Source: Hemicentrotus pulcherrimus (Eukaryota; Echinodermata; Echinoidea; Camarodonta; Strongylocentrotidae). Taken from it: a DNA stretch of 64,000 bases. The stretch lies in contig BEXV01000387.1 in assembly GCA_003118195.1 (NCBI GenBank), positions 54,949 through 118,948 on the forward strand, read 5' to 3'. Both the position numbers and the translations under genes were made by a program. Shown here piece by piece: positions 22,611 through 34,400 of this stretch. The notes below the pieces were generated by a model. It saw only the letters and a list, made by a program, of their open reading frames with translations. It was not told where the DNA came from and ran no database searches. How positions within the stretch are numbered: position 1 is the first letter of the stretch; every line of letters begins with the position of its first letter.

Positions 22611-22939
22611 CTTGAACCATCTGACTGTTGGTCTGGGATTGCCGCTGACATGGCACTCAAAACGGGCGGTACCCCCTTCATTGACCTCCTGGCTGCTCAC
22701 AAACGACTGGAAGGAAGGAGGCTGAGCAGGCTTTGGACGGAGTTGAGGTTGGACTTCTGCAGGCTTGGGCTTAGGCTTGGTTGCAGCAGGAGCTGGAGCA
22801 GCTCCCATCCTGAAGGTTGGAGGTGGTATCGTCTGGATGTCAAGGTCTGAGTAGTAGATGTCCTCTCCAGGAGCCACAGAGAGAGTAGACTGGATGAAGC
22901 GAGCCTGCTTGGTCTCACGGACTATGAGCTGCTCCTCAT
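22611..22939 (-). CDS. TTN: Titin exon 27: Pro/Lys linker and N-terminal half of an Ig domain
   Basis: The exon has 329 bases, phase 1 in and phase 0 out (donor gtatga). It encodes an acidic segment (DEEQLIVRETKQARF, then APGEDIYYSDLD), a Pro/Ala/Lys stretch (TKPKPKPAEVQPQLRPKP) and the A-C strands PPSFQSFVSSQEVNEGG...ARFECHVSGNPRPTVRWFK. The intron cuts the domain right after the core Trp, as in exons 21-22. Confidence 0.9.
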
Positions 22940-23468
22940 CTAGAAGATAAAGAGCAGTGTCATTGTGGAATATACCAGGTCTGATGTCTTGATTAATAGA
23001 ATTCAATTATTAATATACAGCAAAACTTCAGATGTAACATTTTATTTCTTTCATTAGTCACTATGACTTCCAAAGTTTGTTCGTTTCAATATTTCTATTA
23101 TTGGTGAAAAATACATGAATATTTTGTATTCTAGAAACCCAAGGTGAATGAATAATGCACATGATATACAGTCATCAATAAATTCTAGGCGAACAAAAGA
23201 AATAAGAAGGATTAAATTTAACTATTATCATATTACAGATGGATAAACACAGTGAACTTATACTATAGTTGTTTCAGGAAAATTACTATTCAAAATGTTA
23301 CTCTTACTTCCCTCTGTGCTTACTGTATTCATTATAAAAAAGAGACCCATTCATGTGATTAGGAACATATTTTATCTGAAGTTTAACTCAAATTTCTCTT
23401 CATTTTTCACGATTAATTAAGTTAAGAACAGTTTTACATGACGTTGATGGAATTATGGGGTCACATAC

Positions 23469-24578
23469 CTTCAACAATAAGTTTTGCAGTGCAGGAAGCC
23501 AGTCCAGCTGCATTCTCAATCTTACACGTGATTTTACTTGAGTAGTCTGCTAGCACCTTTGGAAAGGTCAGCGTAGTAGTCCCATCAGGTTTATTGTCCA
23601 CCTTGCAAATGATTGAAGGTATCAATTCTTGTCCATTCCTGAACCATTTAATGGATGGCATAGGTTTACCAGAAACTTGTGCTTCGAAGCGACCTTCCTC
23701 TCCAGGCCTTACCCTGCAGTGGTTGATGAACTTGAGGAAGTTTGGTGGTTTCCGATCCTCTGGTGGGGGTGGCATAATTGTAAACTGTTTGGTTTGAACA
23801 GGTACCGCCTTAGTTGACTGGGATACCTGTGGTTTGATGTCTGATGACACTGGTTTTGATGGTGGTGCTCCCGGCGATGGTTTGGGTGCTCCAGCTGGTT
23901 TGGATGGAGTACCTGGTGCTGGTCCTCCAGGTTTGCCAGGTGCCAAAGAAGCAGTGTATGGTTTAGGACCCATGTATGGTGTAGGTGTCATTGATGGTTT
24001 AGATGTCATGGTAGAAGGTGTAACATGCTGCTTTGGTGGTGCCACCTGTCCTTGGGTGTGAGGTGGCATGTACACAACGGGAGGCGTACCGAGGTCTGCA
24101 ACCTCTGGATGATCTACATGCAGCATTGGTTGAGGTTGTACACTAACATCACTTGGTGGAGGTTGTCTGGTAGGAGAGAAATCCTTCTGCATTGGACGTC
24201 TTGTTGGTGAGGGTTCTTTTCGCATGGGGCGGGTAGGTGACAAGTCCTTTTGGGCACGTCCTTCGGTCCTATGCAAAGCTTCAATTTTGGACGACAGTTT
24301 GGTCTTGGCTTGTGTTTTGGTCAAGGTAGGCACCTTATCTGCTGCTTTCTCTTGGCTGTCGTCTGTATGCTGGGCAAACGGATGCCCCTCTTCATCTTCA
24401 CTCTCCTTTCTGGTGCGCTTTTTCTTCCTTGGAAGAACCAGCATCTCATCGTAGGGTAGGATGTCATCCAGATCAACATCGGTATCAGAGTCCATACCTG
24501 GATCAACGCTGGCACTGACATCAGCCCCGTAGGACTCACTGAAGCTCAGAAGGTTTCCAGCTGGAGCATCTATATCAA
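23469..24578 (-). CDS. TTN: Titin exon 26: SPTR-containing Pro/Gly-rich spacer and one Ig domain
   Basis: The exon has 1,110 bases, phase 1-1, with acceptor ataacag and donor gtatgt. It begins VDIDAPAGNLLSFSES, then an acidic run (DSDTDVDLDDILPYDE) followed by basic RKKKRTRKE, like a CK2-type cluster. Three SPTR steps (DLSPTRP, EPSPTRR, DFSPTRQ) lie at about 24161-24245 and are likely proline-directed kinase sites. A long Pro/Gly/Ala/Thr-rich part (PGKPGGPAPGTP, PKPSPGAPPSKP) follows. The exon ends with an Ig: PPNFLKFINHCRVRPGEEG, IKWFRNGQEL and ITCKIENAAGLASC. Human titin has SP-rich repeats nearer the Z-disc, between Z5 and Z6. Confidence 0.9.
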
Positions 24579-25402
24579 CTGTTATGTCATAAAACATGGT
24601 TCACATAAAATAAGGGTGGAACAATGAGAATGAATTAGATTTTTCAAAATGATGTTCAAATTTGTGATGGTGACTTGAAATTACATATATATTTATGTAT
24701 TTTTTAATGCTTTTTATATGAAAATTAGAGCTCTTCAGATAATTCCACTGTAACCCTATTGTATCACTCAAGTTTTCATTATTGATCACAAAATATAGAA
24801 GGCTAACTTAAAATTAGAACAAAACAAAAAAATTGTTCTATTCAATTGACTAAAAAGTACATTTTAACACTTGGCATAATCTTGAAAGTGGTTGCAATAT
24901 ATTTAATTTTGTCTCAGAATGCAAGAAGCAACACTGAATGTCCAGTTTGGAAAAAAGGGTATAACAAATTATTATCATTGCGCTGTAAAATATCATAAAA
25001 ACTAAAGGTGCAAAATAACTTCAATACCATCATGACTACCCACAAAACCCACAAAACCTTTATTTTCATCACTTTTCAACTGACTGTAAAAAGTGCATTT
25101 TCAAAATGTTATAGGGTGCTTTTACTCTCATCTATGCACAACATTTTGTTCATCAAATAATATCGCACATGGGTTTCACAACTCAGCAATCATCAAATTT
25201 TGTTCATGTTCACCTGAAGTGCTAGTAGTGTACTCAATCGCACATTTCCCTTAGATCTAATCAATGTGTGATGCATTTGAAGAATCCTACACAGAGACTA
25301 GCTTCACTGAGTTCATTACTTGTGATTCTCTCTAAAAAATTACAAATGCAAGAAACATTATCCTACTGCTACTTCATGAACATTAAGATTAGTATTTTTC
25401 AT

Positions 25403-25897
25403 TTAACCCTATCCAGGCTAGTCTTATAGTGACTTTAAAAGAACAACATGTAAAATTCCAAGAACAGTGATCGGGTAGGTATTGTTTAAATAAATTGTGA
25501 AAATCAGTATTTAGCATTACGCTCCTTTTTTCTCTCCATTTTGTGGTTCTTTTGGATTTAGATATTTCTGGGAAAGACTTGCAAACAAAAAAAGCAATCA
25601 AATGGAAGAGGTGCGATGGCTCAGTGGTAGAGCAGTGTACTTGTAACCAGGAGGTCCCAGGTTCAAAACCAAGCCAATGCACTTGTGCCCCTTGTTGAAG
25701 GCATAATCCTCATTACAAAGTCCCTCAGAGAAGACTTAAAGCTGTCAGTCCCCTGGTTTTTTTTTACTTAAAAGCATATACATGCATTCTTAGCAGTCAG
25801 GTAAAACAATGATCAAACAAATATGAATTTGAGTAATTGTTGTACCGTCACATTTTTGGAAAGAAAACTGTGCTACTTCAACAGAAGCCTGGATAGA
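25403..25897. mobile_element. Possible TTAA-type element with a nested tRNA-derived SINE
   Basis: The left end reads ttaaccctatccaggct at 25403. The right end carries the inverse agcctggatag at 25887-25897. The left terminus resembles the one at 54731 (ttaaccctatctagcc), so the two may be one family. The right target site is not a clean TTAA, so the boundary is uncertain. The tRNA-like head at 25610 lies inside. Confidence 0.45.
25610..25765 (+). repeat. tRNA-derived SINE, Thr(TGT)-like head
   Basis: The head has an A box (tggctcagtggtagagc), an anticodon-loop-like cttgtaa and a B box (ggttcaaaacc). The outer stem pairs only partly (gtgc with gcac), so this is not a functional tRNA. It is followed by gtgccccttgttgaaggc and ends in a T run. 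On the other strand it yields a false open frame (FEPGTSWLQ type) typical of tRNA-derived repeats. Confidence 0.65.
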
Positions 25898-27842
25898 ATT
25901 AGGAAAAAAAGTACAAACATGTAAATTTAAAGACAAAGTGACAAAGCTAACATTACGATATGATAAAAACTTGGTACTTACACATGCTAGTAGGAAAACG
26001 GCACGCTGGGTGTTGTTAAGTCCACGACAGGTGTGAGGGGGTGATGAACAGTTGATGCAACGGCGGGCTCATGCACACACGGGCAGTGCATTCAAGGTAT
26101 TGCATGCTTTTGTAATCAATTCCATGCAAAGAGCTAACACTATCTACAGTGTTTATGAATTTATCATTTAATTTATTTATTGAAATCCTATACTTCTACT
26201 TTTTTTTTTAATCCTTTTTTTTTTAAACTGTCTTTTATCTTAGGCAGAAGCATTATTATTTATTTATTTTGTCATACACATGCAGTATATGATGTTTCGA
26301 GAGAATTATTAATTTAAATATAATTCAATGTCTAACCTGTAGAATTACATCTAATTAATATTCATTTATGGATCATGCTCATTCTGTATTAAATTAATTT
26401 TTTTTAACTTCACGTATTTGTTACCGATATCTAAGCCCTAATAACCTCATAACTCGTTTATCAGACGAAAGGGGAGAACCACTTGAGATTTTCTTACAAA
26501 ACTTAATATTTATCATATTGCTAGCTTTAACTTTTATTCTTGGTAAATGCACAATTTTATATGCAAATCATTCAGAGATATCAAATTTATCTCAAATATA
26601 GGAAGAAATATTCCTTTCTTATATTATGTTCACAAACATCTAAACATGACCTTCTTTATCGCCTTAAATAATGTTTTGTTCAAATTATGTATATGTACAT
26701 TAGTTTTCTGTGAATTTTAAAGTTTGTTTACAATTCAATCACTATCGATTTCTAAAAATTATTAAGCCAATAAGTGTAAATTGGATATGGGATGACTTTC
26801 TAGACTTAATCATCAATGAACCTTCTCTGACTAATGATTAAAAAGCAACAAAGACATGCTAAAAATAAACATGAACATCACATTACAAGTGAATTACAAT
26901 ATCATTCAAGTGTACAGAAAGATGCAGATCTGTAATCTACATGCTCCTTTTAACTTTTCCATGTACTTATGTCTTTCAAAATTTTCAAGGGGTTCAAAAG
27001 TGAAATTCCATGCTGTTAAAAGTGAAATAAAGATATAGTGCCCAAAGTTAGATGACATTCACATGTAAACAAAACCTTTTTTTCTTCTTTTTTTTTTCAT
27101 AACTGAAAATAAAATTTATATAATTCATCATGCACTTATAATTCTGAAGATCTCATGTTACTTTCACAACAATTAGACATACAAGGACATACAGTAACAT
27201 GTACATGAAGATTATTTTTTCAATGATTCTTTTCAGTTGTTGTTTATAAAGCAGGATTTTTCTTTGAATAAAAACAATATTTCAATGAATGTATGTTTTG
27301 AATTGTATTATTTTCGGCAAAAAAACCCATTCTTTTAGTTCTTTTACCACAATTAAACATACAATGACATACATTAACGTGTATCAGAAATGCAGGGGGA
27401 GTAGTGTTTTTTATACTTTAAAAAAATAACTTATCTCTGTGATTATATGTCTAAAGCGGTATTTGTTGCAAGTATGATTCTTTTGGTTCTTTCAGCATGA
27501 ATAAACACACTATGTACAAAGACAAACATGTACATTAACATGTTTTGGACATTTTTTTTCAAGGATTTCTTCCAATGCTTTATGAATGTCGAAAGCAGAA
27601 ATTGTTTTCTTGGAAAATGATAAAGTGTGAGTGATCACGTGTCATAAATAGTATTTTGTTTCACTAGAATCTTTCTTTCTATTTCTTTGGTTAGAGCTGA
27701 TTTCTCCAGTATCTATTATATTTTTCTTTCTCTCTTCCTGAGTATTTCTTTTCATTTATCACACCTCAGCTCAGCTCCAAATACTATGTCCAGGTCCATA
27801 TAAATCACTTCGTCCTTGTTTTTTTCATTACTGTAAATCACA

Positions 27843-27901
27843 ACCGACATCCCATTGAAACATGGGTATTAAATTTAACACTGCTCCAATAGGATGTCGG
27901 T
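27843..27901. repeat. Small foldback, 15-base arms
   Basis: The arms accgacatcccattg and caataggatgtcggt are inverted with one mismatch and flank about 29 bases. It lies just before a SINE-like tail and may be part of that element. Confidence 0.6.
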
Positions 27902-27939
27902 GAACTTGTACTTATGGTGGTTTTGTGAAATGTTGCCCA

Positions 27940-27988
27940 GGGTATTCCTTAGCGCTTAGTGATTGTAATAAGTGCTATATAAAACCTG

Positions 27989-28021
<33 letters not shown>

Positions 28022-28022
28022 G
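27940..28022 (+). repeat. SINE-like tail with (att)n
   Basis: The segment gcgcttagtgattg...gtgctatataaaacctg is followed by about ten att units. It matches the form of the tail at 47440-47510. Confidence 0.6.
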
Positions 28023-29999
28023 AACCACAGGCAGTTTGAATGCCCAAATTTTGCTCTTGATCTTGGTCTTTCTGGTCGATGAGTAAATAGGTTGATGAGT
28101 GAAAGTTTAACACAGTAAGAACAGAGCCTTCAGGGAAAATTATGTAATTTGCAATTAAACTATGGTGAATTTATGAACTAATAAATCATAATGATAATAA
28201 TGATAATAATAGTAGGTTCTTGTATAGTGCTTGTGTTTGGCAGACTTGACTCTCCTAGTGCACCACAATTATTACCAAGGCTGCCAGAGCCATTAAAGCG
28301 CTTTAGCATCATTTATTCCAGCCAGTATCCGTTAACCTCACCTGGGTCGAGTGTGGCAAGTGTAGATTCATGTCTTGTGTCGTGTAGTACTGTCCCAAAA
28401 CCCAGTTGATTATAAAATACCCTCATATTTATACCCTGACAAGATGCCCATTTTGAGATACACTTGCAAGCCATGTTCATATCTTTATAATCCTTCCCCA
28501 TAGAAAGACCAAGTGCATTCATAACCCACTTCCTAGGAAAGACCACCTCTATTATGTTTAAGCCACATACATAGAACTACCAATTAAGTAGTTCATTATT
28601 CTGGCAGGCCCATTATGCCTTTGTTTTGGCAGCCCTCATTCATGTCTTTGTCCCTTTGACACAATGTACATTTAACCTACCCTCATATTACTTGTACCCT
28701 TCCGTACAAATATTACTCGTTCTGAATTTCTGGAGAGGAGTTTAATTTTGATCACTATTAGATCAAGACCCTCTTTCTAGCTGGATCTCTCTTCATTTTG
28801 TGTTTTACATACCGGGTATGTGGAAGTCCATAATGATGTGACTGATTTGATTCTCCAAAGTTTGGAGATAATAAATACACTCATATGACTCCTTTATTCA
28901 TGTACCTCTCGATATTGCAATAACTATCAAATACACCGATCTCACACGCAACACTTGTCAAAAGACGATAGTCTTTCAAACCCTTTACCTTGTGGTTCAT
29001 TGTCCGGAGACTTATCCAGAAGACCACAACACATTTACATCAAGAACACTATCCTGAACTACGGTAGTATTAAAAGATCACCTGTCTATACAGGTCATCT
29101 TGACCGTTTTTCTTGGATTGCCTTATTATTATGTTCATATCTTTAATATCATGTGAAGCTTGGTTTCATTATATTGTGTTTCTTCCTTCAGATGCCCTCA
29201 TAAAATAAAGTATACATAATCAATGGAATTAAAAATAAAAATGTAGATGGGTACTTTTAGCATCTTTATACGTATCTGAGCAAAACATGCTATAAAATGA
29301 ATATTGCCCCATGATCGATTTAAACACTTTGCCATACTCTCACTCTAACTCTTCACCTTTTGACGGAATATAGCCTGGAACAAGAGTTACCGGTACCCTA
29401 GCGAATGTCAGATTACCATACATACACGTCCATGAATCTTGCACAATCTGTTGAAATTGAACACAATGGGCAATTTCTTCCGTAACCTATGGATTCATTT
29501 CCATAGTAAGATTTTTTTTAATTACTCCTTGGAATCAAGTGTAAATGATTCATATTTCAAGATTGTATTTACCTACAGTTTTAGCAATCAAATTTTCAAC
29601 ACTTCAAAATAATGTGAGTTCAGTTTAGTCTCACTCTCTAAAAAAATAAAATAAAATCCAAAGCAAAGGTAGTTTACAAACCTAAGGGGTAGTTCTATGG
29701 TAAAGAAGGGGACACCCAGGCTATTCTATAGTTCAATCCAATACCAAATTCCTAAATTGGTTTCAGTGTTTGAAAATTGTGAGGGCAAAGAAGGAAAGAA
29801 ACCAAGCCAAAAACAAAACCAAACTACACACGACACCCCAAGCTGGAATAAGCTGAGAAACTTTGTAGTCCAGCGGTTTCTCTGATTGTTCTGAATCTGT
29901 GAAGCGAAAGAGGTAGAGATGATGAACTCCACGACCCATTCACATGTCAGAGAATATGCATTTTTTATTTACTTGTAAGAAGTTCTGGAGGCTATATCG

Positions 30000-30182
30000 A
30001 GGGGTCAGTGACACAAAGACGTAACTCCATTTTGAGAAAAAGTGGTTTAAAGATAGAGATACACCTGGGCCTTAAGTCTTTGTGTTTCCTGGAAAGCCCA
30101 CATTTTTCTGAACGTTTTGATATTAAATACTCATTTTGGCAAAATATGTATGTGTAGTTACGTCTTTGTGTCACTGAGCCCT
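30000..30182. mobile_element. MITE of about 183 bases with 25-base terminal inverted repeats
   Basis: The left end gggtcagtgacacaaagacg continues to taact. The right end agttacgtctttgtgtcact is its inverse with one mismatch near the tip. The interior is AT-rich with no coding. The target duplication is not clear. Confidence 0.75.
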
Positions 30183-31043
30183 CAACATGTAAAGGTAAAA
30201 GTGTTACAGAAAGGGAAATGTTAAAATGAAAAGCAGCAGGAACACTTCCAGAGTTTGGAATATTTCCTTCTGAATATGTGTCTTAATTAAGAAAATACAC
30301 TGTACCAGTATTATAATACTAATCTATAATAATTTTGTTTACCTAGGGAAGCCCCATTTATAGCTTAAATGCTGTTCTTCCTGAGGACCCTACTTGACCA
30401 CGATCTCCGGTGAACATTTCAAATCATATTGGGATATGTGCTTATTGGAATCTTCATTTTTGCATTGTATCAAGTATGCTGTGGATGAGTATTTTACTAA
30501 ATTCCAAATAAAAGCTTTTGGAGAAATTATCTCCTACTCAGTTATGTAATGATTCACAGGGTTTTTTTTTTTTTAAGAATCAAGTATCCTGCTTCAATGT
30601 ATCTTAAATGTATTCTTGTCGTTTGTATTGTAATTGATTTTTTTTCCATGTATATATATATATATATTCATCTCTTTTTGTGCTCCATCTCTCTTTCTCT
30701 TTCTCATTCCTTCTTTTAGTATTTGCATTTTCATCAATAGAAAAAAGAAATACTAAATCATCAGCATTATCACCATGGATGTTATAAACATCATTACAGT
30801 CACTTCATCACCATCCAAACAGTAAAAATCATAGCCACCATCATCATCATCACTACCCTGATCATCAAGATCAAAGATCAAATGCATAACCATAAAAAGA
30901 TTTATCCTCATATCATTGGATACATGTAAACACATTCATCACGATGATTGTCATCTTTGACATCTTGGTTACTTCCATTAATCTTTTGCATCACAAGTAT
31001 GAGCCTCCTTCTCATTGACACCATAAACATGTTTTTCATCCTC

Positions 31044-31050
31044 CTCCTCC

Positions 31051-31103
<53 letters not shown>
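31044..31103. repeat. (tca)n microsatellite
   Basis: About twenty tca/atc units follow cctcctcctcctca. The run ends about 30 bases from the exon 25 donor at 31132, with further catcatc interruptions in between. Confidence 0.95.
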
Positions 31104-31105
<2 letters not shown>

Positions 31106-31131
31106 CATCATCAACAGCATTACCATCATAC

Positions 31132-31446
31132 CTTCAACTAGCAGCTGAGAACTGCAAGTGACCTGTCCTGCCGGGGTAGAAGCCGTTACCGAAATACGAC
31201 CCGAGTCGTCCGCAAACACCTGAGGGATGTAGAGCGTGCTGGTCCCATCCGGACCGGTCGAGACCCGCTTGTGGGGCATGCTCTGAATCTCCTTGCCCTC
31301 GTGAAACCACTGGACCTCAGGCCGTGGACTCCCGACCACTTTGCATTCAAAGCGGGCAGGGCTACCCTCAGCCACTTCAAGATTCACTATCTTCTTTAAA
31401 AACTTAGGGGGAACAGCAAACTCCGCTGCAGACTCAATTTCTTCAA
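31132..31446 (-). CDS. TTN: Titin exon 25: single-exon Ig domain
   Basis: The exon has 315 bases, phase 1-1, with acceptor ttttccag and donor gtatga. It carries VEEIESAAEFA, then a complete I-set domain: VPPKFLKKIVNLEVAEGSP, ARFECKVVGSPRPEVQWFHE, YIPQVFADDSGRISVTAST and CSSQLLVE. The F-strand Cys is replaced (ISVTAS). It is noticeably GC-richer than its flanks, as expected for a real exon. Confidence 0.93.
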
Positions 31447-34400
31447 CTGGAAAAGGAGGCCAAAGTGAGAAGGAGATAAAAAAAAGAGAGAAGAATCTTT
31501 TTAATAGCACATCAGAATTTCGTTTCCAAACCAACCAAAAAGAGTATACAGTTTTTCATTCAGTTCTAGAATTAGAACACTGAATAATTTCCATGTCGTT
31601 TGCAATGTGTAGGCTGCAAACTGAATTTAGGAAAAAATATAAATGATAACAGATATATACTGAGATGTGCATGGTTAATTTTGTGTGCAAAGCATCAGCC
31701 TGTTTTTAGGGTGCAGGTGCAATTATGCATAATTAACTTCAGCCCCTTCAAGGCAAATTTGGTTTCAATTTGAACGTGAGTGTCTAGTGACCTAATCATA
31801 GGAGCGTTTCATACTCCTAATGATACTAATGAAATCAAATTATGAGTCTAAATATGAAAGGAATAAAAAAGAATTTGGGGTAGCAATTTGAGGATGCTGA
31901 AAGCGGGAGGATGGGAGCCATATAATATATCAATAGGCCATGGTTTTTCTAATGGGATATATATATAGGTGGTGGGGATATATATATATATAGATATATA
32001 GAATTGATGAAGAAATTGAATGCGAAAGTGAGAGCAGCGAAAGGATTATATAGGTGGCAAAAAACAGCCTGCGTTTCCCCCTAAGCTGATCATTCACACA
32101 AAACTAGCCATCCAATAATATCAAACAAACATCCATATGGCCCAAAAGTTTACCAACTACTCTTACCTCTGGCAGATTACCAAAGAGAGGTCAAAACTGG
32201 TTGAAATCTAAAATGAATTTCAGTCTGGTTTGGTGAATAATTTTAACATGACATAAATTGAACTCTGGCAGAAATGCTCTAGTCTAATAATGAGAAGTTG
32301 TTTCTGCCAAAGTTCAAGTTATGTTGGACTCCCATTATTCTCAATGAAAGTCCAGCTATGATCCGATGTCATTGCAGTGAGACCATGTGCTACAAAATGA
32401 TCCTCTTTACCAAAACCAGGTTAGTTTCTAAAAATGGTGAGTTAGTCTACCATGGTCGTGAGTAATAATATGAAAACCACCATTAATTGATATGTATAAA
32501 CACAGCACCTATGGAAAAGAAAGGAACAGGTAGCCTTCCTAATATACATGACCTGGGCTCAAATTGGATGTGTATTTGATACTGATGGTGCCGCAAAAAT
32601 CGCACACAGCATCTCCAAATGCACAGAGTGGAAAACAAAATTGTCCGGAAGCAAAATGTATAGCTCTTTCACACATCATGCTACTGTAGCCTTTAATGCA
32701 TAAATCAATATTCTTTAATAAAAGGGACATAAAGAAGCTACTACAAAACAAAAGTTCATACCATCTAATGAATAAATAATAGACGCAATCTAATCCTCCA
32801 CAAATATTTTTAAATAAATTTTGGAACAAAAATAAAATCAAGATTGATTAACTTGTTTGGTTCAGAACGTCTAAAATGAAAGCCATGGCCAGTTAGGCAT
32901 TGCAAGATCAAATGTACCAATTACATTCCATTTTTGTCCAATTTTGATTTTATAAAGTATAAAGAAAGAAAACAGTAAAATAAACCTTTAAATTTGTATC
33001 ACTATTGCCATGTCACAAAATTGCACTACCTAAACACACAACAAGGTAATATTCAGCATTAAACTACACCTACACGTAACCCACTATTTTTTTCTAAAGG
33101 TAATCACTGCATGTAATAAAGGTCTGGTCAAAAAACTTGACACAAGTACTGTATTTTCAAGCACTGATTTTTCTCTTTAAAAGAGGAAGACATAGGTGTT
33201 GTTCATTCAAATTTTGAAGAAAGAAAAAAATGAGTTATCAACAGATGCAGCTATATTGACATAGCTTTCATAGACGAAATGAATCACATTAATGTAAAAA
33301 ACATGAATTAAACAAATGACAATTTATACATAGATATAAGGAAATGAATATAAGTTCTCAAATTACATAAAAGTATATAGTTGTAAATAAACTGAATTCA
33401 CTCAAATACCACGTGCTTGCGTCATCTTTCATCTGGAGCCTTCTTATTTCCTCCGTGAGGTTTTTTTCAACTTCCATCAAAAGACCAAACCTTCTACTTC
33501 ATGATACAACAATATCTGCACAATTTTCTAAATTCAAATTCTCTTCCAATAGAATTGCACCAAATTAAGTCAAAATCAATTTGACAATTTAAAGATGAGC
33601 ATGCAAGTATCACTACATGGACTGTTCACAAAAATATCTATCCTATCTATTGCACACATCTAAAGATACATTTTTTACTCTGGCAAGGTATATATCCAAT
33701 GCACTTTATAAAATCTCACCATATTGCCTACTATTAGCGACTGTGATAAAAAATAATGAAATTGTGATAAGGTACATTTAAATTTTTTAATTTTACCAAA
33801 TTCTTTTGTTTTTATAGGTTTTTTTTACAACATGTTTTATTTATTTTTATATTTTTTTGTATTATCTGAACCGCAAAATAACATAAGGCACAAGCGGTGA
33901 TACCACTTTTTCTTTTCAGAAAAAAATTGTTTTAAATGAGTCCATTTTCATAGAAAGAAAAGAAAAATACATGCAAATTTTTTTCTTTAAATCACATCTA
34001 GATAATATTCAAAATCAAACAGTGCATGAATGCAGCTACTTTTGTAAACAACCCTCATCAAAATTTTAAGAACGAATTTATACATTATGGTTTATGCCTG
34101 TCGATGGTACTGAGCATGTTTATGCAAAATTAAACTTTTTACATACATGTACTGCTTGTTTTGGCAGTCAAAATATGTTAAGAGTACTAAGCAGTCTGGC
34201 AGTGTAGTACAAATATTTGGAAGAGCTTGGTACATTCTTGTCAAAAGTTATGAATTAAATCATAAATCCCTCAGAAGAGTCTAAAACATTTATTAAGAAT
34301 GAATGTTGCTTGAGGAAAGTTTTACAACGACAAACTCTGAAGTAGGAATGAGCAAAGGATATGCACAATCATGACACCACAGAGAAAAGTATTAAAGCAA

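Larger units (their letters stand above)
19411..23468. other. Introns between exons 26 and 31
   Basis: The introns here are 19411-19764, 20401-20692, 20894-21697, 21867-22610 and 22940-23468. All are short and AT-rich. Only 20894-21697 holds a recognisable element (a SINE-like tail at 20939-21010). An 80-base TTAACCC...GGGTTAA pair at 22190-22269 is too weak to call. Confidence 0.7.
24579..31131. other. Large repeat-bearing intron
   Basis: Intron of 6.5 kb between exons 25 and 26. It contains a tRNA-Thr-like SINE inside a possible TTAA element (25403-25897), a small foldback at 27843-27901, SINE-like tails and (att)n near 27950-28020 and 28190-28290, a 183-base MITE (30000-30182) and a (tca)n tract against the exon 25 donor. 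I see no coding exon and none is required by phase. Confidence 0.75.

Noticed and set aside
25389..25682. Minus strand frame with an EPGTSWLQ-like word
   Set aside because: This word is the usual reverse translation of a tRNA-derived SINE head, not a gene.
30908..31131. Poly-Met continuation of the exon 25 frame
   Set aside because: Read-through past a good gtatga donor into a (tca)n microsatellite.
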